From: CAYXGZ01 sp964464755
GTDB lineage: Bacteria; Planctomycetota; MHYJ01; JACPRB01
Assembly (NCBI GenBank): GCA_964464755.1
Contig: CAYXGZ010000053.1
Coordinates: forward strand, 1 to 22,463
Direction: 5' to 3'
Length of the DNA stretch: 22,463 bases
Below the pieces are notes generated by a model. It was not told where the DNA came from. It was given only the letters and a program-made list of their open reading frames with translations, and made no database searches. Below, one piece after another: positions 16,292 to 22,442 of the stretch. The position numbers and the translations under genes were made by a program. Every line of letters starts with the position of its first letter. The stretch's first letter is position 1.

Positions 16292-18679
16292 CTAGGCGAT
16301 CCGCTTCACCCCGCGGACGAGGAGCAGGGCGAGCACCGCGAGGAGGGCGGGCGTCATCGTGCCCGCGCCGTCGCCGGCGCTGCAGCCGCCGCCCCCGCCG
16401 CCGCCGCCACCGCCGCCCCCGCCGCCGCCCGTGGTCGGGGGGTTGGAGATGAAGACGCTCAGGAGCTGGCTGTCGGTGCCGCCGTCCACGAGGTCGACGG
16501 TGAACGTGTAGGTGCCGGCCACGGAGGTCGTGCCGCTCAGGTCGCCCGTGGCGGAATCAAGCGTGAGCCAGGCCGGCAGGTCGGCCGAGCTCCAGGTCGG
16601 CGAGCCGTCGCCGCCCGAGTAGGCGAGCGTGGCCGCGTAGGCGACGCCCGTCGTGCCGTTGGCGAGCGACGTCGTCGTGATCGTCACGGGCGTCGGGACG
16701 TTCTTCACCTCGTACATCTGGCCGGTGGCGACGCCGCCGACCGTCAGGCGGAGGAGGGCCCGCGAGTCGGCGCGGTTCATGCCCAGGAGGAAGCAGGACT
16801 CCGCGGAGCCGGAGGTGGCGATGTTGATGTCGCTGCCGGGGGTGCTGGACCCGCCGGGGATCTCCATCGCGTAGACGTTGCCCCCGGTGTTGAAGGCCAC
16901 CAGGTAGGTGCTGCCCGTCCCGACGGCGGCGTGCGGCGTCCAGGCGACGTCGCCGAGGGTGTAGGTCTGCGTGGTCCCCGTGTTGGCGCCGCGGGCGACG
17001 AACTGCCCGCCGAAGCCGGCGCCCGCGCCGGTGGGGCCGATGCGCTGGGCGCGGAGGTTGTCGCCGCCGTCCACGTTGGTCCAGTTCCAGATGAAGAGGA
17101 ACTCGTCCTGGGCGTCGTTGGCCGCGACGTTCGGGGCGCCGGCCCACTCGGAGCTGGAGGACAGCCAGCCGATCGAGATCTGCTCGAGGCGCCACGCCCG
17201 GTCGATGGTCAGGGTGGAGGTCGTGGCGTCGATGACCACGGCGCGGCAGTCCACGCCGTCGGTGTTGTCGTCCCACCACTCGTCGAGCCAGGTCACGGCG
17301 ACGTGGTCCTCGGCGAGGGAGTTGACGAGGGAGTCGGTGTGCATCGGGTCCCACTGCCAGTCGTGGGTTTCGCTGTTGATGTCGTTGTACGAGATGGACT
17401 CGGCGGTGATCACCCCGCCGTCGAGCTGACCGTCGGTGTCGATGCGGGCGCAGTGGAGGTACTCGTCGTAGTACCAGTCGAAGGCGGTGGTGTCCTCCTG
17501 CTGGCGGGCGAAGGAGACCATCCAGCCGCCGGTGACGGACGCGACGACGGGGTCGCCGAGGTACTGCCAGATGTCGATGGTGTCGTTGATGCCGTAGATC
17601 TCGACGGGGGTCGAGGAGACGCCGGACGCGTCGACGGTGTAGACGAAGATCGAGGAGTCGTAGGTGGCGCTCCAGCTCGAGTACGCGATGAGGTACTTGC
17701 CGGCGCCGGCGTTCCAGGCGTAGTCGCCGCCGACGGGGCCGCCGAGGGTGAAGGAGGCGCCGTCGAGCGAGCCGTCGCCGGACTTGCGGAACTGGCCGGA
17801 GGTGCCGTTGTGGACGAGGTAGCGGCCGCCGAGGCCGCGGTGGAGGTCGTTGCAGGCGATCTCGGTGAAGGTGGTCCCCAGCGCGAAGGCGGAGCCCACG
17901 AGCGGGTCGACGAGGACGGGGTAGCTCGCGGAGGCGAGGAAGGTCGCGGGGACGGTGAGGGTCATGGAGCGGACGCGGAGGTCGAGGTTCATCCCGACGT
18001 CGGCGCGGCGGCCGGCGGCGTCGACGGCGACGGCGCGGTCGAGGCGGAGCTCGGGCTGGCCGTTGCGGCCGAGGAGCAGCTCGCCCTTCCCCTCGTGGAG
18101 GAGGTCGAGGTTGCTCGAGGCGCGGCCGGAGATGACGAGGTCGCCGTCGGCGGGGCGGGCGGGCAGGACGAAGGCCTGCTCGAGGGCCTGGCCGGCGGAG
18201 CGGTAGATCTCGGTGACCTCTCCGCGGCGGACGGCGAGGGTGTCGCCGTGGCGGACGGTGGTCGGGTGCTCGCCGCGGCGGGTCTCGTAGAGGGTGGAGC
18301 CGCCGGCGGTGATGGAGCGGGTCTCGAAGGAGAACTGCTGGCGGGCGCCGCCGTGGAAGCCGGTGTAGCGGGCGCGGCCGGCGCGGAGGACGAGGCGGGC
18401 GCCGTCGAGGACGAGGGTGTCGCCGCGGAAGGACTGGGCGGCGGAGCCGTCGGCGACGGGGACGGCGGCCTCGGGATCGGCGGACTCGCGGGCGATCTCG
18501 GCGGGCCGGGCGAGGTCGGCGAGGGCGGCCTCGTACAGCTCGGCGGGGGCCGGGGCCGCGACGGGCGGGCCGGCGGGCGGGAGCGGGGCGGCCGCGGGGA
18601 GCGCGGCGGGGCGGGCCGAGATCGCGCCGAAGGCGGCGACCAAGGCCCCGATCGCGAGCAGGAACGACTTGCGCACCAT
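16292..18679 (-). CDS. large secreted surface protein with Ig-like domain and Gly-Cys C-terminal anchor
   Basis: A 795-residue exported protein. Signal peptide MVRKSFLLAIGALVAAFGAISARPA, then a Pro/Ala-rich stretch and a beta-rich region ending ASASYPVLVDPLVGS (about 240-260), a conserved form seen in planctomycete and myxobacterial surface proteins. The middle has repeated short strands (KYLIAYSS, GWMVSFAR, HVAVTWLD, DEFLFIWN, STYLVAFN) that suggest a beta-propeller. A putative Ig (He_PIG) domain follows at about 665-748 (LPAWLTLDSATGDLSGT). The C-terminus has fifteen Gly (751-765), Cys766, a short polar stretch, a hydrophobic helix PALLAVLALLLV and RGVKRIA. This order resembles Cys-type sorting signals such as MYXO-CTERM. 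Function unknown. GGAGG precedes the ATG. Confidence 0.82.
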   Translation of the reverse strand: MVRKSFLLAIGALVAAFGAISARPAALPAAAPLPPAGPPVAAPAPAELYEAALADLARPAEIARESADPEAAVPVADGSAAQSFRGDTLVLDGARLVLRAGRARYTGFHGGARQQFSFETRSITAGGSTLYETRRGEHPTTVRHGDTLAVRRGEVTEIYRSAGQALEQAFVLPARPADGDLVISGRASSNLDLLHEGKGELLLGRNGQPELRLDRAVAVDAAGRRADVGMNLDLRVRSMTLTVPATFLASASYPVLVDPLVGSAFALGTTFTEIACNDLHRGLGGRYLVHNGTSGQFRKSGDGSLDGASFTLGGPVGGDYAWNAGAGKYLIAYSSWSATYDSSIFVYTVDASGVSSTPVEIYGINDTIDIWQYLGDPVVASVTGGWMVSFARQQEDTTAFDWYYDEYLHCARIDTDGQLDGGVITAESISYNDINSETHDWQWDPMHTDSLVNSLAEDHVAVTWLDEWWDDNTDGVDCRAVVIDATTSTLTIDRAWRLEQISIGWLSSSSEWAGAPNVAANDAQDEFLFIWNWTNVDGGDNLRAQRIGPTGAGAGFGGQFVARGANTGTTQTYTLGDVAWTPHAAVGTGSTYLVAFNTGGNVYAMEIPGGSSTPGSDINIATSGSAESCFLLGMNRADSRALLRLTVGGVATGQMYEVKNVPTPVTITTTSLANGTTGVAYAATLAYSGGDGSPTWSSADLPAWLTLDSATGDLSGTTSVAGTYTFTVDLVDGGTDSQLLSVFISNPPTTGGGGGGGGGGGGGGGCSAGDGAGTMTPALLAVLALLLVRGVKRIA
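16385..16429 (-). repeat. poly-glycine codon run (15 codons)
   Basis: Fifteen consecutive glycine codons, nearly all GGC with occasional GGG and GGT, directly before the Cys codon of the C-terminal anchor. Such runs can change length by replication slippage in steps of one codon without breaking the frame. Confidence 0.95.
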
Positions 18680-18847
18680 GGGTCCTCCGGAAAATTTAGG
18701 TCCGCCTCTGGTATGCGGCGGGGGGAGGATCCCGGCGGGGGATTATTCAAAGTCGAATGATGCGCAGCATATTGGCGCGCAATTACTTACGAAATCTCGC
18801 CCCGGATTCGCGTCGGGAATCGGCGGCGGGGCGGGGATGGGGAAGGA
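18680..18847. promoter_or_regulatory. AT-rich intergenic region upstream of the surface-protein gene
   Basis: The stretch 18691-18800 is noticeably AT-rich compared with the surrounding DNA. It holds GGAGG (18688-18684, minus strand) for the surface-protein start and possible minus-strand promoter pieces (TTGCGC, TATGCT, GAATAAT), none decisive. No open frame looks real. Confidence 0.4.
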
Positions 18848-18875
18848 TTGACGCGGGCGGGGTCGGACCTATAAT
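18848..18875 (+). promoter_or_regulatory. sigma-70 promoter of tRNA-Asn
   Basis: TTGACG (18848-18853), a 16-bp spacer and a perfect TATAAT (18870-18875). Transcription would start near 18882, about 13 bases before the tRNA. It is the best consensus promoter in the window. Confidence 0.85.
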
Positions 18876-18894
18876 CGCGCGTCGGCCGCTGTGT

Positions 18895-18969
18895 TCCCCG
18901 GTAGCTCAATGGTAGAGCGAGCGGCTGTTAACCGCAAGGTTCGAGGTTCGAGTCCTCGCCGGGGAGCCA
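18895..18969 (+). tRNA. tRNA-Asn (anticodon GTT), CCA encoded
   Basis: A complete cloverleaf of 75 bases: acceptor TCCCCGG/CCGGGGA, D arm GCTC/GAGC, anticodon stem with loop CTGTTAA (anticodon GTT at 18927-18929), T arm CGAGG/CCTCG with loop TTCGAGT, discriminator G (the base expected for tRNA-Asn) and an encoded CCA (18967-18969). The top pair of the anticodon stem is an A-A mismatch. Its 3' end is the left copy of a 17-bp direct repeat. Confidence 0.97.
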
Positions 18970-18972
18970 TTC
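18956..18972 (+). repeat. 17-bp direct repeat, left copy (attL candidate) in tRNA-Asn 3' end
   Basis: TCGCCGGGGAGCCATTC, covering the last T-arm and acceptor bases, CCA and three further bases, is repeated exactly at 21475-21491. This is the classical position of tRNA attachment sites. Confidence 0.85.
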
Positions 18973-19224
18973 ATCTCGCAGACGAACTCACACGCGAGGG
19001 AGCGCGTCGGGCCGAACATCGCCCTACTCCCCCGCCGCCGCATCCCTCGGCCACGGAAAGCCATGCAGCGGCTCTCGCGGGCAGCCGGGACTGGCAGAGC
19101 CTGCTGCGGCCTCCAAAGCCCCGTTTCCGCGCTCTCGGAGACCAAAAGGCCCCGCTGTCGGCCCTGGGTTCTTGGATTACGGGATAGGACAACGGCAGAT
19201 CATTCGCCCCTGCACTCGACCAAC

Positions 19225-19230
19225 TACAAT
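19225..19230 (+). promoter_or_regulatory. -10 box TACAAT, leaderless spacing
   Basis: TACAAT ends 6 bp before the GTG at 19237, so transcription would begin on the start codon. A GAGGGA between them is too close to act as a normal Shine-Dalgarno sequence. The 267 bp from the tRNA to this start otherwise show nothing recognisable. Confidence 0.5.
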
Positions 19231-19236
19231 GAGGGA

Positions 19237-19971
19237 GTGCACGACCCTGGGTTCTCCCGCACCGACTGCATCGGGCTGATCCTACTCACGATCTTCAATC
19301 TTGCAGTGTTCGTGGCCTTCTTGATCTTTGTCAACCGTGATTCCTGGATGATCATCAGCTCTTGGCGGAGTCGGGGCGGGCGAATGGTGCGGAAGCGCGA
19401 GATTATCCGGAGGATCGAGGGCGACGAGGTGAAGGCCCAAGTCCGCCGGTGGATCGATGGGGGGGACCTGGTCGTCGAGCTCGTGGCCCTGCTCCCCGCC
19501 GGTACGCGACGGTTGTCCGTCAGATTCTCGGAACCGGACATCACAATCCCCTCCGAAGTCGTCGATGCTCCTCCGCGCCTCTCGCTTTGGGCGTCCAGCG
19601 CCGACCCGGTCTGGGCCAAGGGGTTGCTGGACAACCTTGAGTCGCCCGATTTCCTTGAGTTACTCCGATGCCATCGGAACACCCTGACCCTGGACGTGCG
19701 CCCCGGCCAGTTCGCGCTCCGAATTCGCCACCCGAAGGACTCCGCCTGCGACCTCGAACGCTTCTCGCGTGAAGGCTATCGCCTCGCGACGCTCGCGGCC
19801 TCGCTTTCCGTGGAGGACGTCCCCGGGACGCTGTCGATGCAGGCCGGCCGCTGCCCCGTATGCGGAATGGAAGCGGCCCATGGAGACATGATCACCTGCC
19901 CCCGGTGCCGCACTCCTCACCACGTGGACTGCTGGAAGTACAACTCCGGCTGCGGCATCTTCGGCTGCTAG
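19237..19971 (+). CDS. membrane-anchored protein with C-terminal prokaryotic RING-type zinc domain
   Basis: A 244-residue protein from a GTG start. A membrane helix lies at about 11-33 (CIGLILLTIFNLAVFVAFLI), followed by a basic stretch and a soluble middle domain (about 55-195) of no recognised family. The last 40 residues hold eight candidate zinc ligands: Cys206, Cys209, Cys221, Cys224, His228 or His229, Cys232, Cys239, Cys244, in CPVCG...CPRCRTPHHVDCW...GC...C. This is the pattern of the bacterial RING family called Prok-RING_1, a treble-clef relative of eukaryotic RING fingers. No E1, E2 or ubiquitin-like gene is present, so an E3 role is not supported; protein binding is more likely. 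An upstream in-frame ATG at 19063 is rejected because the added residues look non-coding. It is the first gene of the tRNA-Asn island. Confidence 0.78.
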   Translation: MHDPGFSRTDCIGLILLTIFNLAVFVAFLIFVNRDSWMIISSWRSRGGRMVRKREIIRRIEGDEVKAQVRRWIDGGDLVVELVALLPAGTRRLSVRFSEPDITIPSEVVDAPPRLSLWASSADPVWAKGLLDNLESPDFLELLRCHRNTLTLDVRPGQFALRIRHPKDSACDLERFSREGYRLATLAASLSVEDVPGTLSMQAGRCPVCGMEAAHGDMITCPRCRTPHHVDCWKYNSGCGIFGC

Positions 19972-19977
19972 GGTGGG

Positions 19978-20003
19978 TATACTCGGGTCGATGGACATGT
20001 CCA
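19978..20003 (+). promoter_or_regulatory. promoter TATACT with palindrome at the start point
   Basis: GGGTATACT (box 19978-19983) predicts transcription from about 19990. A perfect 12-bp palindrome TGGACATGTCCA sits at 19992-20003, directly at the start point, and a CCACC-AAA-GGTGG hairpin follows (20001-20013). A repressor bound there would block the promoter. It would drive the 49-residue and double-CXXC genes. A 43-codon frame (19991-20122) also starts one base after the predicted start. Confidence 0.45.
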
Positions 20004-20088
20004 CCAAAGGTGGGGCCGTTGGCCGGGCAAGGACCCCAGCCCTGCCTCCCTTCCCCGCCCCGATCCCGTCGCCCGAATTGGCCTTCGT

Positions 20089-20238
20089 ATGGCCTATCTT
20101 CAGGCCATTCAGAGAAGTCTAAGCGAAGCCGAGATCGAGCGGGGATTACGTAAGTTCTACCGCGAATACAAGCAGGGCAAGCACCTTAAGGCATTCGAGA
20201 AGGCCTTGGAAGAAACCAAGCAGGCCGGGAACGATTGA
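20089..20238 (+). CDS. small helical protein upstream of the double-CXXC gene
   Basis: A 49-residue protein, MAYLQAIQRSLSEAEIE and so on, ending ALEETKQAGND. It is strongly charged and predicted helical, with a Lys/Tyr-rich centre (FYREYKQGKHLKAF). The stop is 3 bp before the ATG of the double-CXXC gene, so the two form an operon. Codons such as TTA, CTT, CTA and AAG/AAC mix resemble the rest of the island rather than the GC-rich host genes. No family is recognised. It could be a small regulator, an antitoxin-like partner or the remnant of a longer gene. No Shine-Dalgarno sequence is clear. Confidence 0.55.
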   Translation: MAYLQAIQRSLSEAEIERGLRKFYREYKQGKHLKAFEKALEETKQAGND

Positions 20239-20241
20239 GTC

Positions 20242-21099
20242 ATGAAGCAGTGGATTTCTATTGGTGTCGAGTTCGACCCTGAAACTGAGAGGGACGTATT
20301 CAATCGCCTGGTTGCCAGCTGGAATGAGAGCCATCAGATCCCCTACAAGGACGGATCTCTACGATGCCTCCCATCCGACTCAGTGGCTGGTGAGTTCGCT
20401 GCGTACGTCAACAAGCTCAATCGGGAGCACGGGGCGAAGCTGACTCTCCAGCGGGAAGAGTACGTCGAATTCGAGCCTAAGGACATGGCCGCTGCTGAGC
20501 TCCTCCTATTCTGCATCAACGGGTTTGCAGGCCGTGGCGCTCGTGAGATCGATCGTAGCGTCTACAGGGATTCGCCCCGCTGCAAGGGTTGCGGGTATTT
20601 CGAAGTGATCGCACAAGTGAAGCCGCTAACCCTCTCGTATGCGGACCTAAAGCACAAGGACTTCATGGACACATCGCACCTCGAGACCATTGTTTCGAGT
20701 CGGGCGCGGGAGATTCTGGAATCGCGAGCCCCGGGCCAAGCCGACTTTCGCCCGGTCACCTTCGTGGACGAGCCGAGATCAAGGGGCCCGGGTAAGCAGT
20801 ACTACCAATTGGTTCATAAGGTGAGGAAAGGGCACTTCGCAAGTCGCTTTCAGCGCAATGTCGACCCGCCATGCGAAGTTTGCAGGCGCCCCAGGAGTGT
20901 GACAACGGGGCGAAAGCAACTCGTTGTTGACCGCAGCACTGTCCCTAGCGGTTCAATCTTCCTTCTTGATGAGCCGCTCGGAAGTTCGGGGTTCACGCCC
21001 TCTAGGTCCCTCTCTCCAATGATCTCGCCCAACCTGTTCAGCTTGCTCAAGAAAGAGAAGCTCACCGGCTTCTACGGTGAACCTGTCGCGCTGGTGTAG
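20242..21099 (+). CDS. double-CXXC protein resembling SitI6-type immunity proteins
   Basis: A 285-residue soluble protein. Two zinc-binding-type pairs are present: Cys114/Cys117 in RCKGCG and Cys211/Cys214 in PPCEVCRRP. The spacing (about 95 residues), the PPC..C.R second knuckle and the C-terminal pattern (LLDEPLG, ISPNLFSLLKKEKLTGFYGEPV) resemble the double-CXXCG family of Myxococcus, members of which are named SitI6-type immunity proteins against swarming-inhibition toxins. The second motif here is CEVCR rather than CxxCG. No toxin gene or Sit lipoprotein is next to it, so if it is immunity, it is an orphan. The assignment is from pattern memory and needs a profile search. Low G+C and A/T-ending codons mark it as part of the transferred island. 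Confidence 0.6.
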   Translation: MKQWISIGVEFDPETERDVFNRLVASWNESHQIPYKDGSLRCLPSDSVAGEFAAYVNKLNREHGAKLTLQREEYVEFEPKDMAAAELLLFCINGFAGRGAREIDRSVYRDSPRCKGCGYFEVIAQVKPLTLSYADLKHKDFMDTSHLETIVSSRAREILESRAPGQADFRPVTFVDEPRSRGPGKQYYQLVHKVRKGHFASRFQRNVDPPCEVCRRPRSVTTGRKQLVVDRSTVPSGSIFLLDEPLGSSGFTPSRSLSPMISPNLFSLLKKEKLTGFYGEPVALV

Positions 21100-21146
21100 C
21101 CCCCGCCTCCCGCGCGCCGTCACCGGCCGCGCGCGGAAGGCGGGGG
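21100..21146. terminator. 18-bp GC-rich stem-loop after the double-CXXC gene
   Basis: Starting 1 bp after the stop codon, CCCCCGCCTCCCGCGCGC pairs with GCGCGCGGAAGGCGGGGG (one C-A mismatch) around an 11-base loop. No T-run follows on either strand, so it may be a terminator of the GC-rich type or an mRNA 3'-end stabiliser. Confidence 0.6.
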
Positions 21147-21188
21147 AACGGGCTCAGGCCCCGCGGCGGCGCAGGCCGGCCTGGCTGG

Positions 21189-21236
21189 TTGAAGCGGCCC
21201 AGCGCCGCTTGAGCGCGCTGCATGACCCACCCAGGG
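21189..21236 (+). repeat. imperfect non-coding repeat, copy 1
   Basis: Aligned by eye to 21260-21308, about three quarters of positions match, including AGCGG, GCCCA/CCCA, CTTG and ACCCA..C.AGGG. AGCGGC-CCAGC-GCCGCT can form a hairpin at its left side. Confidence 0.55.
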
Positions 21237-21259
21237 GGCCCTGAGGGCGTTCCCTGGGC

Positions 21260-21308
21260 CTGTAGCGGGCCCAAGGCGTCTTGGCCGCGCCGAATTACCC
21301 AGCAAGGG
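21260..21308 (+). repeat. imperfect non-coding repeat, copy 2
   Basis: Second copy of the 48-bp element, 71 bp from the first. It has its own stem CCAAG-GCGT-CTTGG at the corresponding place, so pairing is kept while the bases differ. Confidence 0.55.
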
Positions 21309-21474
21309 TCTGGCAGACAGTTCGCCAATCGTCCCACATGGGGAGCCATCCACCTTCGCGCGTCTTCCCGTGCTGGGGTTCCTCCGCGCTTCGGCGGGAT
21401 GCCTTCTTGATCGGAACCCACGAGGATGGCGACCCCATCCATGATCCCGCCGTAGCACGAAGTGCGGAGGCGGA

Positions 21475-21491
21475 TCGCCGGGGAGCCATTC
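21475..21491 (+). repeat. 17-bp direct repeat, right copy (attR candidate)
   Basis: TCGCCGGGGAGCCATTC, identical to 18956-18972 at the 3' end of tRNA-Asn. There is no tRNA body in front of it, so it is a copied tail and not a second tRNA. Confidence 0.85.
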
Positions 21492-21560
21492 GACTCGGCG
21501 TCGCTGGGTTGCCTCGCTCATGGCAAGCCATCCGACCCGCGCGACCGGATCGCCCCTCCC

Positions 21561-22019
21561 TCACGCCAAGTGCTCCCGCACGTAGGCCTCGAGCTTCGCC
21601 AGGTGCTGCTTGCCGCCCTCGATCGCGCCGTACTTCTTCACCACCTCGTCGCGCGACTCCTTGCTCGGGAAGACCTGCCGCAGCGTCACCCGCGTCCCGC
21701 GGCTCGTGGCCTCCAGCAGCACCGTCGCCACGAACCACACCCGCTTCCCGTCCCCGTGGTCGAACACCATCTTCGACGGCGGCGTGATCTCCTTGAACAC
21801 CGCGTGGTTCGGGTAGCGCGTGCCGTCCGGCCCCACCATCTCGAAGGTCCACGCCCCGCCGACCCGGAAGTCCCGCGTCACCTTCTCGTTGTGGAACCCG
21901 TCCGGCCCCCACCACCGGTCCACGTGCTCGAGGGCCGTCATCGCCTTCCACACCAGCTCGCGGGGGAACGGCAGCTCCCGCTGCAGCACCACCTCGCGGT
22001 CCTTTTCGGCCTCACTCAT
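21561..22019 (-). CDS. SRPBCC (AHSA1-like) domain protein
   Basis: A 152-residue protein that is one SRPBCC/AHSA1-like domain: VVLQRELPFPRELVWKAMTA at the start, WWGPDGF (about 41-47), GGAWTFEMVGPDG, a central antiparallel sheet, and the final amphipathic helix HLAKLEAYVREHL. No signal peptide. The fold binds hydrophobic small molecules or proteins; the ligand is unknown. The ATG overlaps the ArsR stop by 8 bp (ATGAGTGA) and has GGGAGG upstream, so both are one coupled operon. ArsR plus AHSA1-type SRPBCC is a very common bacterial pair, in which the repressor controls the operon. Confidence 0.88.
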   Translation of the reverse strand: MSEAEKDREVVLQRELPFPRELVWKAMTALEHVDRWWGPDGFHNEKVTRDFRVGGAWTFEMVGPDGTRYPNHAVFKEITPPSKMVFDHGDGKRVWFVATVLLEATSRGTRVTLRQVFPSKESRDEVVKKYGAIEGGKQHLAKLEAYVREHLA

Positions 22020-22365
22020 CGCGCCTCCCTTCCTGCGTTCCTTCCATCCGATGCAGGTACCGCTCCAGGCGGTCCAGCCGCTCCTCCCAGGTCCTGCGCT
22101 GGCTTTCGATCCAGGCCGACGCCGTCTTCAGCGGGCCCTGCTCAAGCCGCGACGGCCTCCACTGCGCCTTCCGGCTCCGGCGGATCAGCCGCGCCCGCTC
22201 CAGCACCTTCAGGTGCTTCGTCACCGCCGGCAGCGACATGTCCAGCGGCCGCGCCAGCTCCGCCACCGTGGCCTCCCCCCTCCCCAGCCGCGCCAGCATC
22301 CTCCGCCGCGCCGGGTGCGCCAGCGCCATGAAGACGGCGTCGAGGCGGGCCTCGTACTTAACCAT
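22012..22365 (-). CDS. ArsR-family winged-helix transcriptional repressor
   Basis: A 117-residue DNA-binding protein. The helix-turn-helix is clear: FMALAHPARRRMLARL (about 12-27), TVAELARPLDMSLPAVTKHLKVLERARLI (about 33-61; shown in parts as VAELARPLDM and PAVTKHLKVL). The wing is RRSRKAQW, and a C-terminal amphipathic helix (WEERLDRLERYLHRM) would dimerise. The metal-binding ELCVC motif of ArsR/SmtB is absent, so the inducer is probably not a metal. It probably represses its own operon at the palindrome over its start codon. Confidence 0.92.
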   Translation of the reverse strand: MVKYEARLDAVFMALAHPARRRMLARLGRGEATVAELARPLDMSLPAVTKHLKVLERARLIRRSRKAQWRPSRLEQGPLKTASAWIESQRRTWEERLDRLERYLHRMEGTQEGRRDE

Positions 22366-22373
22366 AAGGTTAA
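22358..22373. promoter_or_regulatory. ArsR operator candidate TTAACC-ATAA-GGTTAA
   Basis: A perfect 6-bp inverted repeat with a 4-bp centre lies over the ATG (22365-22363) and touches the -10 box. Bound repressor would cover the transcription start. Confidence 0.6.
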
Positions 22374-22377
22374 ATTA
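22372..22377 (-). promoter_or_regulatory. -10 box TAATTT of the ArsR operon
   Basis: TAATTT (22377 to 22372, minus strand) predicts transcription from 22365, the A of the ATG, giving a leaderless mRNA. It overlaps the operator palindrome. Confidence 0.5.
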
Positions 22378-22407
22378 CACCGCGGGCCCCAGCCCGTCAA
22401 GCCCCCC

Positions 22408-22436
22408 TTGACTCCCCCGCCCCGCTCCCCTCTCTT
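22408..22436 (+). promoter_or_regulatory. possible promoter TTGACT / TCTCTT for the right-edge gene
   Basis: TTGACT (22408-22413), 17 bp, then a poor TCTCTT (22431-22436). The predicted start, 22443, is the A of the ATG. Confidence 0.35.
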
Positions 22437-22442
22437 CCCCCC

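Larger units (their letters stand above)
18973..21491 (+). mobile_element. candidate integrated island at tRNA-Asn (2519-bp repeat unit)
   Basis: The segment lies between the tRNA 3' end and an exact 17-bp copy of it, which is what site-specific integration into a tRNA gene leaves. Inside, base composition is clearly lower in G+C (for example 32 of 60 bases at 20461-20520, against 44 of 60 at 15301-15360) and codons often end in A or T. Cargo is a membrane RING-type protein, a 49-residue protein and a double-CXXC protein. There is no integrase, transposase or replication gene, so it is either a remnant or an element moved by a recombinase elsewhere. The right end holds about 390 bp of non-coding DNA. 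Confidence 0.65.
21147..21560. other. non-coding right part of the island and junction
   Basis: About 410 bp without a convincing gene. It contains a pair of imperfect repeats of about 48 bp (21189-21236 and 21260-21308), an inverted repeat CCCAGGG/CCCTGGG (21230-21258 region), a 10-bp partial copy of the tRNA end (GGGGAGCCAT at 21340), the right 17-bp attachment repeat and then the last bases before the SRPBCC gene. Open frames here overlap hairpins and lack coding character. Confidence 0.55.

Noticed and set aside
21062..21442. A 126-codon minus-strand frame at the right end of the island
   Set aside because: It crosses the 18-bp stem-loop and the end of the double-CXXC gene; its apparent internal repeat is the translation of the non-coding 48-bp repeats.
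21475..21491. A second tRNA gene at the right repeat
   Set aside because: Only the 3' tail is present; no anticodon or D arm can be folded upstream.
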